From assembly GCF_004320525.1 (NCBI RefSeq), contig NZ_SIHX01000001.1:434001-498000 (forward strand): a stretch of 64,000 bases of DNA, given 5' to 3'. The notes under the pieces are model-generated. The model worked only from the letters and a program-made list of their open reading frames with translations, was not told the DNA's origin and did not search any database. The DNA is from Arthrobacter sp. S39. GTDB lineage: Bacteria > Actinomycetota > Actinomycetes > Actinomycetales > Micrococcaceae. The translations under genes and the position numbers were made by a program. Positions 26,694-35,776 of the stretch are shown here, piece after piece. Position 1 is the first letter of the stretch, and each line of letters starts with the position of its first letter.

Positions 26694-28736
26694 TCAGAAA
26701 CTTCCGGAGTCTCCGCCGCCGAAGTCTCCTCCACCGAAGTCGCCGCCGCCTCCGTCGCCGCCGCCCCAGCCGCCGCCGTCGCTGTGCCCGCCGCCCCAGC
26801 CACCGCCGCTGCCGCCATTGAGGATGGAGTTGATGAGGATGCCGCCGAGGATGGCACCGCCCAGGCCGCCACCGCCGCCTCCGCCGAACATGCCACCGCC
26901 GCCGTAGCCCTGGTTGGCATAGCCGCCGAAGTGGTCGACGTCGGTCTGGGCAAGCTGGGCCGCCTGGGCTGCGAGAGCGTGCGCCTGCTGGGCGTAGGTG
27001 AGCGCAGTGACCGGATCATTTCGGGAGATGGAGAGCGCATAGTCCAGGTTCCGCTGCGACTCAGCCAGGCGGGTGCGGGCTTCCGTGCCTACTCCGCCGC
27101 GGCGGGCTGTGATGTAGTCCGACGTGGCGCTGATCTGGGCCTGGGCCGACATGATGGTCTGTTGCAGCGACGCCTGGGCCCGGCGGGCCTGTTCCTGCTG
27201 GTCCCGGATCCCGGTGAGCGCCTGGTCCAGGGACTGGTGGGCCGTCTCCACGCGCTGCAGGGTGGCAATGGGGTCAATCTTCCCGCCCTGGATCTCAGCC
27301 TTCACCTGGCCGAGGGCAGACTCAACCCCCGCCACCGGCCCGGCGAGTTCGGGGTGGGCCCCGGACTGGATCATGGCCCGTGCCTGCGCAAGGTCCTGGG
27401 AGGTATCGACGACGGCGGCCTCCAGGCCGTTGCGGGCCTCATCCAGGCTGGTGGAGACCTTGGAAATTGCGTCGAGGAGCACGTTGGTCTGGTGCAGGCT
27501 CTCTTCGGAGGCGCGGACAGCCACGGCGGCGAGGCTGCCTTCACCCTCAGCCAGCTTCTGCTCTGCAGTGGCCGTGGCGTTCTGGACGAAGGCCAGCCGC
27601 TCCTTGGCCTGCGTGATGTTGTCAGTCACTTGAACCAGGGCGCTGTCGGCGTATTTGCCGCGGAGGGTGGCCAGCGACTGTTCAGCGTTGGCGATCTTCG
27701 CGTCGGCTTCCTGCGCCCCCGCCTTGACTGTTGCGAGTGCCTGCGGCGCGTTCTTTTCCAGCTCGCGCAGTGAATCGAAGTCGGCCTTCTGTTCCTGCAG
27801 GGAAGCGAGGGCTGCATCGGAGCGGCGGATGATCTCACCCAGCCAGCTGCGCTGCTGCTCCTCGGTATCGGGGATGTGGTCGTCCAGCTGCTGCTGGAGC
27901 TTGAAGGACTCGGACATGTGCCCCTTGGCTTCCTGCAGCGCCTTGGTGAAGTTGCCGACGGCTGAATCGCCGTACTGGGCCTGGGCGAACATCAGCTCCT
28001 GCTCGCTGGACTTGATCGCATCGTCGGCTTCAATGAGCAGCGACCCGCTCTTGCGGCGGAGTTCCTCGACGCTGAGCGAGGCCAACGGATCCAGTTCGGC
28101 ACCCTGCGGGCCATAGCTGGCGCTGGAGGCCTGGCCTGCCTTCTTCCGCCTGTTGCGGAAGTAGAGGTAGGCGCCGGCACCTCCGGCAGCTACCACGCCG
28201 GTTCCAACAAGGATTGCGGTTCCTGCGCCGCTGTCGGAAGGAACAGAGCCACTCCCGCCCCCGGCAGCGTCGCCCACAGCTGCTGCAGTGTCAATGGCTG
28301 CCTGCGCATAGTCCTTCTTACCGCCAGCGAGGTTGGCGGTGACGGCATTCTGGCTGATGTTCGACTGCTTGGACCTGATGGTGCTGGCGGAGTCCGTCGC
28401 GAAGTAGAACTGGCCTGCCGTCGAAATGGCCAGCAGCACGTCGGCTTTGCCCATGGATTTCTGTTCCGCGACGGCCTTGCCCCAGTCTTCCGGCTTAGTG
28501 GGGTTTTCGAATGAGTTCACGGTGACCACGTAGAGGTTGTACTTGTGGTCTTTCAGGAGCTTTGAGATGGCCTCCTGTACTTCCGCCTTGCGGCCCCCCA
28601 GGACATTGGCGTCGTCCACAATGTTCGTTCCGGAGGGAATGGTCACCGGATCTTCGGCCCAGGCCGCGCCGGCGGGAACCGCCAACAAGCCCGTCAGGCC
28701 AATCACGGCGAGGATACGTTTGAACTTTGACCGCAT
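26694..28736 (-). CDS. TPM-domain secreted/membrane protein with coiled coil and Gly-rich tail
   Basis: 680 aa from the ATG at 28736; the frame is open for another 226 codons upstream, but that part overlaps the divergent htrA gene and reads as noise, while MRSKFKRILAVIGLTGLLAV is a clean signal peptide ending near AWA-EDP. A TPM (phosphatase-like) domain follows (about 35-170), with IVDDANVLGG and YVVTVNSF. A membrane helix near 195-215 (AILVGTGVVAAGGAGAYLYF) precedes ~350 residues of helical coiled coil. The last 70 residues are Gly/Trp/Asp-rich and end SGSF. Similar proteins accompany PspA; a role in membrane-stress handling is inferred. Confidence 0.85.
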   Translation of the reverse strand: MRSKFKRILAVIGLTGLLAVPAGAAWAEDPVTIPSGTNIVDDANVLGGRKAEVQEAISKLLKDHKYNLYVVTVNSFENPTKPEDWGKAVAEQKSMGKADVLLAISTAGQFYFATDSASTIRSKQSNISQNAVTANLAGGKKDYAQAAIDTAAAVGDAAGGGSGSVPSDSGAGTAILVGTGVVAAGGAGAYLYFRNRRKKAGQASSASYGPQGAELDPLASLSVEELRRKSGSLLIEADDAIKSSEQELMFAQAQYGDSAVGNFTKALQEAKGHMSESFKLQQQLDDHIPDTEEQQRSWLGEIIRRSDAALASLQEQKADFDSLRELEKNAPQALATVKAGAQEADAKIANAEQSLATLRGKYADSALVQVTDNITQAKERLAFVQNATATAEQKLAEGEGSLAAVAVRASEESLHQTNVLLDAISKVSTSLDEARNGLEAAVVDTSQDLAQARAMIQSGAHPELAGPVAGVESALGQVKAEIQGGKIDPIATLQRVETAHQSLDQALTGIRDQQEQARRAQASLQQTIMSAQAQISATSDYITARRGGVGTEARTRLAESQRNLDYALSISRNDPVTALTYAQQAHALAAQAAQLAQTDVDHFGGYANQGYGGGGMFGGGGGGGLGGAILGGILINSILNGGSGGGWGGGHSDGGGWGGGDGGGGDFGGGDFGGGDSGSF

Positions 28737-29024
28737 GTGCAACCCTTCAGCACGCCTGACACCGATTCGGGACGAATCAGTCGTCTCAGAATGCAGCAGC
28801 GCCCCCACGCGTGGTGTAAAGCCGCAGGTCGCTGTGGCAATTCCTCTTGATTCTATGGTGCACCTATAAGTGCGTCCACAAAGCCGAATATGCCACCAGC
28901 GAAACGGACTTTGGGGCTTGGGAAGGGCCAGGCGCAGGCATTCAGGAAGCTCCCAGCCAACGTCCGCATTTGTTCCAGCCAAGAGGTTCATAGTTAATGG
29001 CAGACGAGGATGAAAGGAAGTCCA

Positions 29025-30641
29025 ATGACTGAGAACCCAACGCCAGGTGCAGCACCGGAACCCCGGGATCCGCGGCAGCCGGAAGCGCCGCAGCCGGCAC
29101 CGCCGGCCGCTCGCACTCCAGCGCCGCTGCACGATCCCGCGGCTGCGGCGCAGGGGGACCAGCAGGCAACCGAAGCCCAGTACGTGGACTCCGGCGCCGG
29201 AGCGAACCCCATCGAACAGCTCCCGGGAGCCACCCGCCCGGTCTACCCGCCGCGTGAGCCCTTTTACGGCCAGCAGAACCACCAGCCCGGCCAGAACTCC
29301 GGCGGCCAACACGCCGGCAGCCCGTACAGCCAGGGTCAGCAGCAGTACGGCCAGCCGCAGTACGGGCAACACGGAGCGCACGCGGCTGCTCCAGGGGGAG
29401 TGGCTCTGGCTCACAACCCGGCCGATGCGCCCCGCCGCAAGCCCAGCTTCGGGGTCGGCACCCTCGTGGCCAGCATCCTGGCCGCCGGCCTGGTAGGCGG
29501 CGGAGTGGCCACCGTGGGTTCGGGCAACCTCTTCGACGGCGGAAATTCCGGCGCCGTCAGCAGCAGCCAGCCGGAAACGGTCATCGTCAACAACAAGGAC
29601 GACGTCAATGCCATCACCGCGGCAGCACTGAAGGCATCCCCGAGCGTGGTCACCATCAGCGCCACCAGCGGCAGCTCAGGCGGTACCGGCTCCGGCATCA
29701 TCCTCGACGATGAAGGCCACATCCTCACCAACACGCACGTGGTGACCCTGGACGGGGCGACGGCAAGCGCGGCGCTTGAAGTCCGCACCAGCGACGGCCG
29801 CGTCCTCACGGCCAAGCTCGTGGGCACCGACCCGCTCTCCGACCTTGCCGTCATCAAGGTGGACGACGCCTCCGGCCTCACCGCAGCCACCCTCGGAGAC
29901 TCCGGCAAGCTCAACGTGGGGGACACGGCCATCGCCATCGGCTCACCGCTGGGCCTCACCGGAACCGTGACGGACGGTATCGTCTCCACCCTGAACCGGA
30001 CCATCAGCGTGGCATCCTCGGCAGCGCCCAAGGAAGGCGACACTTCCCAGGGCGGCGATCAGGGCTTCCAGTTCGCGCCTCCGGGCGGCGGCCAGAGCCA
30101 GCAGACGACGGACCAGGGTTCCATCTCCATCAACGTGATCCAGACCGACGCGGCCATTAACCCGGGCAACTCCGGAGGCGCGCTGGTCAACAGCAAGGGT
30201 GAGATCATCGGCGTCAACGTTGCCATCGCCTCGGCCGGGTCCGATTCCTCGTCCAGCTCGTCAAGCGGCAACATCGGCGTGGGCTTCAGCATCCCGATCA
30301 ACCACGCCAAGCGTGTCGCCCAGGAGATTATCGATACCGGCAAAGTTTCCCACGGCCAGCTGGGCGTCAGCGTCAAGGACAAGTCGTCCACCAGCTCTTC
30401 CTCCAGCTTCTCCGTCGGTGCTGACGTCGCCACGGTCGAATCAGGGTCGGCTGCCGCAAACGCCGGCATCAAGGTGGGCGACGTGATCACCCGCTTCAAC
30501 GACCTGACCATCAGCGAACCGAACCAGCTGACGGCGGCTGTCCGCGAACAGGCCGGCGGGGCCAAGGTAAAGATCACCGTCACGCGGAACGGCCAGGAAC
30601 AGACCCTGGACGTCACGCTCGGTGCCGCAGCGGAGCAGTAG
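29025..30641 (+). CDS. HtrA/DegP-type serine protease with PDZ domain
   Basis: 538 aa from the ATG at 29025, which has AAAGGAAG just upstream; an in-frame ATG at 29010 lacks this. The first ~130 residues are Pro/Gln/Ala-rich and cytoplasmic, followed by one membrane helix (about 142-165) and an external trypsin-like domain with triad H238 (TNTHVV), D273 (SDLAVIKV) and S383 (GNSGGALV). A PDZ domain closes the protein (about 440-530). It degrades or refolds damaged envelope proteins. It is divergent from the TPM/PspA pair across ~290 bp, so the three may share envelope-stress control. Confidence 0.92.
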   Translation: MTENPTPGAAPEPRDPRQPEAPQPAPPAARTPAPLHDPAAAAQGDQQATEAQYVDSGAGANPIEQLPGATRPVYPPREPFYGQQNHQPGQNSGGQHAGSPYSQGQQQYGQPQYGQHGAHAAAPGGVALAHNPADAPRRKPSFGVGTLVASILAAGLVGGGVATVGSGNLFDGGNSGAVSSSQPETVIVNNKDDVNAITAAALKASPSVVTISATSGSSGGTGSGIILDDEGHILTNTHVVTLDGATASAALEVRTSDGRVLTAKLVGTDPLSDLAVIKVDDASGLTAATLGDSGKLNVGDTAIAIGSPLGLTGTVTDGIVSTLNRTISVASSAAPKEGDTSQGGDQGFQFAPPGGGQSQQTTDQGSISINVIQTDAAINPGNSGGALVNSKGEIIGVNVAIASAGSDSSSSSSSGNIGVGFSIPINHAKRVAQEIIDTGKVSHGQLGVSVKDKSSTSSSSSFSVGADVATVESGSAAANAGIKVGDVITRFNDLTISEPNQLTAAVREQAGGAKVKITVTRNGQEQTLDVTLGAAAEQ

Positions 30642-30672
30642 GCCCGGCACCGGTTCTGCCAAAGGAAGTTCG

Positions 30673-30714
30673 GACGACGGCGGGTGTCCCCCGAAAGGGG
30701 GCCCCGCCGTCGTC
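30673..30714 (+). terminator. Terminator after the HtrA gene
   Basis: GACGACGGCGGG at 30673-30684 pairs with CCCGCCGTCGTC at 30703-30714, and inside it CCCCC and GGGGG pair around GAAA. It is a two-part hairpin followed by ATTCC, without a strong T-run. Confidence 0.7.
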
Positions 30715-30886
30715 ATTCCCACACCACGTGCAAGCCGTCTGACACAGGCGTTAACGCGACGTCACCGGGGTACTTCTATATGGTTAGCTAGGAGCTACCC
30801 GTACCCCGGGCGTTCCGCGGCCATGACCTCACCCGGCTGGCTATCCACAAGCATGGAAGGCTGCTGTAAATACAGTGGAAGAGACA

Positions 30887-31687
30887 TTGAAAATCATCGT
30901 CCTGGTCAAGCATGTGCCGGACGCGCAGTTCGACCGTCACCTCAACGGGGAGGGCTACACCACGGACCGCGGCGAAAGCATCCTGTCCGAGCTGGACGAA
31001 TACGCGCTGGAAGCGGCCCTGCAGCTCGCTGAAGCCCGTGGCGGCAGCAAGGCCGGAAACCAGGTCATCGCGCTCAGCATGGGCCCCTCCGGTGCGGTGA
31101 ATGCCGTCAAGAAGTCGCTGCAGATGGGCGCCACCGAGGGTGTCCACCTCACTGACGACGCCCTGTCCGGCTCGGATGCCGCCGCCACCTCGCTGGCCCT
31201 GGCCGCCGCCATCCGCCACCTCGGCGCAGGCGCCCCCGTGGACCTCGTGCTCACCGGCATGGCCTCCACCGACGGCGAGACGTCCCTGGTGCCGGCGCAG
31301 CTGGCTGAACGCCTGGGACTGCCGCAGATCACGTTTGCGTCGACACTGGAAGTCGACGGCGGACGGCTCACCGCGCGCCGCGACGCCGACACGTACTCCG
31401 AGACCGTGGAAGCGTCGCTTCCGGCCGTAGTATCCGTGACCGACCAGATCAACGAGCCCCGCTACCCCAACTTCAAGGGCATCATCGCGGCCAAGCGCAA
31501 GAGCATCACCACGTTGTCACTCTCGGACATCGGCGTTGATCCGGGGCAGGTGGGCCACGCGGGATCCTGGACCACGGTGACGTCGGCAGAAGAACGCCCG
31601 CCACGCACCGCCGGCACCATCATCACCGACGAGGGCGACGCCGGCATCAAGCTGGTGGACTTCCTGGCCGCCCAGAAGCTGCTCTAA
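30887..31687 (+). CDS. etfB: Electron transfer flavoprotein subunit beta
   Basis: 266 aa from the TTG at 30887, which follows GGAAGAG at a good distance and gives the usual N-terminus MKIIVLVKHVPD; the GTG four codons upstream is an alternative. The ETF beta fold is shown by the AMP-binding region around VNAVKKSLQMGA and by VLTGMASTDGETSLVPAQLAE. With EtfA it accepts electrons from acyl-CoA and other dehydrogenases and passes them to the quinone pool. etfA follows after 14 bp. Confidence 0.92.
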   Translation: MKIIVLVKHVPDAQFDRHLNGEGYTTDRGESILSELDEYALEAALQLAEARGGSKAGNQVIALSMGPSGAVNAVKKSLQMGATEGVHLTDDALSGSDAAATSLALAAAIRHLGAGAPVDLVLTGMASTDGETSLVPAQLAERLGLPQITFASTLEVDGGRLTARRDADTYSETVEASLPAVVSVTDQINEPRYPNFKGIIAAKRKSITTLSLSDIGVDPGQVGHAGSWTTVTSAEERPPRTAGTIITDEGDAGIKLVDFLAAQKLL

Positions 31688-31701
31688 GAGGGATCACAGA
31701 C

Positions 31702-32655
31702 ATGGCAAACGTACTTATTTTCATTGACAATCCTGGCGCGGCCCTGAAGAAAAGCAGCCTCGAACTGCTGACCCTGGGCCGTTCCCTCGGCGAAACAGCC
31801 GTGGCAGTGAACGGCGACCTCAGCGACGGCGTTTCGGCGGCCTTCGCCGAGTACGGCGTCAGCGGCATCTACCGCCCGTCCGCCAGTGACCTGGACGACT
31901 ACCTCGTCGCAGCGAAGGCCGCCTACGTTGCGGCTGCGGTACAGGCTGCCGGCGCCACCACGGTGCTCCTGGACAACTCGCCGGAGGGCAAGGAAATTGC
32001 CGCGCGCGTGGGCATCCGGCTATCCGCCGGCGTCGTTACCGATGTGGTGGCCGTGGACCAGGACGGGACAGCGCACAAGTCCGTCCTCGCCGGTTCGTAC
32101 ACCACCGCCGCAAAGACCACCACGCCCGTCTCGGTGCTGACAGTCAAGGCCAACAACGTCACCCCCGAGGCCGCGGCCGGCCCCAGCGCTCCGGAGATTG
32201 CCACGGTAGAGGTCCCCGCTGACGGCACCTCCACCGCCGCTCGCGTCACCGCCCGCGAGCAGAAGGTGGCCAGCGGCCGCCCCGACCTCACCGATGCGCG
32301 CATCGTGGTGGCCGGCGGACGAGGCGTTGACGGCGACTTCGGTCCGGTTGAGCAGCTGGCTGACGCCCTCGGCGCGGCGGTCGGAGCCTCCCGTGCAGCC
32401 ACGGACGCCGGCTGGATCAGCCACGACGCCCAGGTGGGGCAGACCGGCAAGACGGTTTCCCCGCAGCTGTATATTTCAGCGGGAATTTCCGGCGCCATCC
32501 AGCAGAAGGCCGGCATGCAGACGGCCAAGGTCATTGTGGCCGTCAACAAGGACGCCGAGTCGCCGGTCTTCGAGATCGCCGACTTCGGCATCATCGGCGA
32601 CCTGTTCGATGTCCTGCCGCAGGCCACGGAAGAAATCAAGAAGCGAAAAGGCTGA
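31702..32655 (+). CDS. etfA: Electron transfer flavoprotein subunit alpha
   Basis: 317 aa. The C-terminal FAD domain contains IVVAGGRGVDGDFGPVEQLA, the block PQLYISAGISGAIQQKAGMQ and NKDAESPVFEIADFGIIGDL, all typical of ETF alpha. It forms the heterodimer with EtfB. In mycobacteria the same pair (fixA-fixB) lies near iscS and mnmA, as here. The PIG-L gene starts 3 bp after its stop. Confidence 0.94.
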   Translation: MANVLIFIDNPGAALKKSSLELLTLGRSLGETAVAVNGDLSDGVSAAFAEYGVSGIYRPSASDLDDYLVAAKAAYVAAAVQAAGATTVLLDNSPEGKEIAARVGIRLSAGVVTDVVAVDQDGTAHKSVLAGSYTTAAKTTTPVSVLTVKANNVTPEAAAGPSAPEIATVEVPADGTSTAARVTAREQKVASGRPDLTDARIVVAGGRGVDGDFGPVEQLADALGAAVGASRAATDAGWISHDAQVGQTGKTVSPQLYISAGISGAIQQKAGMQTAKVIVAVNKDAESPVFEIADFGIIGDLFDVLPQATEEIKKRKG

Positions 32656-32658
32656 CCC

Positions 32659-33438
32659 TTGACCACTCCTGCTGTTTCAGCACAGAGCCCGTTCAACCCG
32701 GCAACGCACCGGGTTGGGCGGGTCCTCTGTTTCGCGGCGCATCCTGACGACATCGACTTCGGTGCGGCCGGCAGCATCGCTGCCTGGACGGCAGCGGCGG
32801 TGCAGGTCAGCTACTGCATCATGACCGACGGCGATGCCGGCGGCTTCGATCCCGCCCAGCGGTCCGAAATCATCGCCCTTCGCGCGGCGGAACAGCTCCG
32901 GGCAGCGGAACTGGTCGGTGTTTCGGATATCCACTATCTGCACCAGCGGGACGGCTACCTGGAACCGTCGCACGAAGTGATGAAGGGTGTGGTCAGGCTC
33001 ATCAGGCAACTGCGGCCCGATGTGGTGCTCGCCATGCATCCCGAGCGCAACTGGAAGCGGATCCAGAAGAGCCACCCGGACCACCTGGCCGTCGGCGAGG
33101 CCGTCACCCGCGCCGTCTATCCTGCCGTCGAGAATCCGTTCGCGTATCCGGAGCTGGCCGAGGCCGGACTGGAAGCTTATAAGCTCCCGTGGCTCTGGCT
33201 CTACGCCGGCCCGGAAGAGCGCGAGAACCACTTCGTGGACGTCACGGACCACGTGGACAGCAAACTGAAGGCCATCAACGTCCATGTCAGCCAGCATCCG
33301 GATGTTGAGGCGATGGAGGCGGCCGTGCGCAACGGGATGCATCTCAACGCACGGCGGGCAGGACTGCCCGCGGACCGCAGTGCCGAGGCGTTCCACGTTG
33401 TCGCAGTCAACGGACCGGGAACAATCGCAGGCTTTTAG
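32659..33438 (+). CDS. PIG-L family (LmbE-like) deacetylase
   Basis: 259 aa from a TTG at 32659, 3 bp after etfA. The zinc-binding signature AHPDDIDFGAAG and the second site SHPDHLAVGEA define the LmbE/PIG-L fold, which removes N-acetyl groups from sugars or sugar conjugates. Mycothiol enzymes MshB and Mca belong here, but the closest subgroup is not clear from motifs alone. Close coupling to etfBA is probably operonic rather than functional. Confidence 0.85.
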   Translation: MTTPAVSAQSPFNPATHRVGRVLCFAAHPDDIDFGAAGSIAAWTAAAVQVSYCIMTDGDAGGFDPAQRSEIIALRAAEQLRAAELVGVSDIHYLHQRDGYLEPSHEVMKGVVRLIRQLRPDVVLAMHPERNWKRIQKSHPDHLAVGEAVTRAVYPAVENPFAYPELAEAGLEAYKLPWLWLYAGPEERENHFVDVTDHVDSKLKAINVHVSQHPDVEAMEAAVRNGMHLNARRAGLPADRSAEAFHVVAVNGPGTIAGF

Positions 33439-33485
33439 CACCTCCGCGGCACTAACCTGCTGCTCCGGCAAACGCAGGCACGAAA

Positions 33486-33523
33486 AAACCCGCGGTGCCC
33501 TCCTGGGAGGGCACCGCGGGTTT
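33486..33523. terminator. Bidirectional terminator between the PIG-L and rskA genes
   Basis: A perfect 17-bp stem (33486-33502 with 33507-33523, loop CTGG). It has A residues on the left and T residues on the right, so it can end transcription from both convergent genes. Confidence 0.88.
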
Positions 33524-33558
33524 CGTTGTCTTCAGCTCGCCGAAGCCGGCAGGACGCC

Positions 33559-34419
33559 TTAGGTGCTGAGCGGCGCGGCGGCGACTGTGGGGAACGTCGG
33601 GGAGGCCGAGCCACCCACCGGCTCCACCGTGATGCCGAGGGCTGCCGCGGACGCGATCCCCTTCACCACGGCAGGCTTGGACAGGGCCGCCTCGTCCATG
33701 AGGCCCTGGGAAACGGGAGCCGAACCGTCCTTCGGGATCAGCCACATCTGGTAGACCTTGCCGGCCGGCGGTGCGGGCACACCGTTCATCTTGACCACCA
33801 CGGCGTCCCTGGAGGACGAAATCAGGACCGTCGCGGTTCCACCGGCGGACACCGGCACTGACGCTTCACGGACGTCGTCGGCCCGGATCACCTGGTTCAA
33901 CGGATCGTTCTGGTCCGCGACATAGGCGCCGACGCCCACGCCGCCGAGTGCGATCACGGCCGCCGCGGCGACTCCGGCGAGCCACCTGCGCGCCCCTGCG
34001 GGCCGGCGTCGTTCTTCCCGGCGCTGCCGGGCCGCGGTCAGCTCATCGCCGCCGGTCACGGGCGCGGGCTGATGGAGGGGCGCCGCCGGAGCGGCGTCTG
34101 GCGCTTGGGCATTTCCGGAACCCTGGGCCGGGAGCTGGGCAACGATGCGGGCGAAGAGGTCTGACGGCGGCTCCTCCTCGGCGGTGAACGTCTCGGCCAG
34201 CGTTTCCCTGGCCTGGCGCACACGCTCCTTGAACGTCGCGCGCTCGGCGTCCGGGGCGGAGGAGATGTAGTGGTCGATGGCCGAGCGCTCCGCTTCAGTC
34301 ACAGCATCGAGTGCGTACAGCTCCGCAAGGTCCACGGCACGGCCCGAAGCAAGGTCCGCCGATACTGTGTCGCCAAAGGTTCCCCGGCGGCTGTTTCCCT
34401 GGTTGTTCATCTCTGTCAT
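33559..34419 (-). CDS. rskA: Anti-sigma-K factor RskA-type
   Basis: 286 aa, starting 1 nt after the stop of sigK with GGGGGTGAG upstream. The N-terminal ~100 residues form an anti-sigma domain with the block LAELYALDAVTEAERSAID and no HxxxCxxC zinc motif. One membrane helix follows (about 140-160, WLAGVAAAAVIALGGVGVG), then an external RskA domain with MNGVPAPPAGKVYQMWLIP. It holds SigK at the membrane until released, in mycobacteria by regulated proteolysis. Confidence 0.92.
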   Translation of the reverse strand: MTEMNNQGNSRRGTFGDTVSADLASGRAVDLAELYALDAVTEAERSAIDHYISSAPDAERATFKERVRQARETLAETFTAEEEPPSDLFARIVAQLPAQGSGNAQAPDAAPAAPLHQPAPVTGGDELTAARQRREERRRPAGARRWLAGVAAAAVIALGGVGVGAYVADQNDPLNQVIRADDVREASVPVSAGGTATVLISSSRDAVVVKMNGVPAPPAGKVYQMWLIPKDGSAPVSQGLMDEAALSKPAVVKGIASAAALGITVEPVGGSASPTFPTVAAAPLST

Positions 34420-34420
34420 C

Positions 34421-35029
34421 TCAACTCACCCCCAGACATGTCTTCAAGCGGATCAGTCCGTCGCGGATGCGGGACTTGATGGTGGGAACTGCTGCGTTCA
34501 GCCGCTCCGCAACCTCCCTGTAGGTGAGGCCGCCGTAGTAGGCAAGCCGCACGGATTCCTGCTGTGTATCGGTCAGTGTTTCCAGGCACCGGACCACCGC
34601 CTCGGCCTCAAGCCTGCTGCCAACTTCATCGGAAACAGAGTCGTGGTCGATGTCCTGGCTGCTCGCCCCGTACCGGGCTTCCCGGTCGGTGGACGACTGC
34701 GAAGACCTTACCTTGTCCACGGCACGGCGGTGCGAGATGGTCATCAGCCACGACAGCGGACTGCCGGCGTCCGGGTTGAACTTCGACGCGTTCTGCCAGA
34801 CCTGGAGGAAGACCTCCTGGGTGGTGTCCTCACTGAGCTCGGGATCGATCAGGACCCGGCGGGCCATGCCGAATACCCGACGGGATGTCAGCTGGTAGAA
34901 CTCCGCGAACGCAGCCTGGTCGCCCTGGGCAATGCGGCCCAGGAGGGCGGCGAGGCGTTGGCTGAGGTCGGCTGGTGAAGCTGTCACTGCGGCCGGGGCC
35001 TCGTAGTTTGGCGCGTTGGGAGTTTCCAT
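34421..35029 (-). CDS. sigK: ECF RNA polymerase sigma factor SigK-type
   Basis: 202 aa from the ATG at 35029; the frame continues 102 codons upstream but that part is basic, low-complexity and unlike any sigma factor. Region 2 includes LSEDTTQEVFLQVWQNA and SWLMTISHRRAVDKVR; region 4 includes YYGGLTYREVAERLN and PTIKSRIRDGLIRLK. It has two cysteines, C148 and C198, 50 residues apart, the same spacing as the redox disulfide reported for M. tuberculosis SigK (C133/C183). rskA follows directly. Targets are not visible in this window. Confidence 0.93.
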   Translation of the reverse strand: METPNAPNYEAPAAVTASPADLSQRLAALLGRIAQGDQAAFAEFYQLTSRRVFGMARRVLIDPELSEDTTQEVFLQVWQNASKFNPDAGSPLSWLMTISHRRAVDKVRSSQSSTDREARYGASSQDIDHDSVSDEVGSRLEAEAVVRCLETLTDTQQESVRLAYYGGLTYREVAERLNAAVPTIKSRIRDGLIRLKTCLGVS

Positions 35030-35270
35030 CACTACCAAGCATAGGTGTCCGCGGGTTGCTTCAGGAGCAGCCCTGCCGGGATTGCCGCAGGCAGGGGATG
35101 AACCGGAGCGGTCAGTGGGCCTTGCTGTCTCTAGTGCTCTCACCTGCCGCTCCTTGTCCGCCGTGGATGTTCTCAGGAGTGATTCGGTGCAGGTGCGCGT
35201 GCGGATTGGCGCCATGGAAAATTGCTCCCTGTCGGTGCCCGGACGCCAGGAAACCGGCAAGCAGGAAGGG

Positions 35271-35741
35271 TCAGGTTTTGGCGCCCGCGAATCCCTGCTG
35301 GCGCCACGCCTCATACACGGCGATGGAGGCCGCATTCGCCAGGTTCAGGGACCGCAGGGCCGGGAGCATGGGCAGCCGGACCGTGGACGTGACGTGCGGA
35401 TCCCGTTTGAGTTCCTCCGGCAGCCCCACGGATTCCTGGCCGAACATCAGGACGTCGCCGGGCTGGTAGGCGATGTCCGTGTAGCTGGCCGTGCCGTCAG
35501 AGGTGAACGCGTACACACGCTCCGGCTTGAGGGCGTTCCAGGCGTCGTCGATGCTTTTATGCACCGTCACCACGGCGAGGTCGTGATAGTCCAAGCCCGC
35601 CCGCCGGAGCTTGGCATCGGAAAAATCGAAGCCCAAAGGTTCCACCAGGTGCAGCTCGGCGCCGGTAATGGCTGCCAGCCGGATGGCGTTGCCGGTGTTG
35701 CCCGGAATTTCGGGGGAGTGGAAGAGGATGCGGAACACCAT
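35271..35741 (-). CDS. trmL: tRNA (cytidine(34)-2'-O)-methyltransferase
   Basis: 156 aa SPOUT-type methyltransferase. Motifs FHSPEIPGNTGNAIRLAA, HLVEPLGF, LMFGQESVGLPEEL and LPMLPALRSLNLANAASI form the trefoil-knot SAM site of TrmL (YibK). It methylates the wobble base of certain tRNA-Leu species. It starts close to the stop of the DnaJ-domain gene (about 35 bp) on the same strand. Confidence 0.92.
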   Translation of the reverse strand: MVFRILFHSPEIPGNTGNAIRLAAITGAELHLVEPLGFDFSDAKLRRAGLDYHDLAVVTVHKSIDDAWNALKPERVYAFTSDGTASYTDIAYQPGDVLMFGQESVGLPEELKRDPHVTSTVRLPMLPALRSLNLANAASIAVYEAWRQQGFAGAKT

Positions 35742-35776
35742 CCCATCCTAGTCAATACCGACCGTGGCCAAGGCCG

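Noticed and set aside
28737..29414. N-terminal extension of the TPM-domain gene
   Set aside because: The extension overlaps the divergent HtrA gene and its promoter region, and a clean signal peptide starts at 28736.
35030..35335. 102-codon N-terminal extension of sigK
   Set aside because: Arg/Pro/Ser-rich sequence unlike any sigma factor; ECF factors start close to the ATG at 35029.
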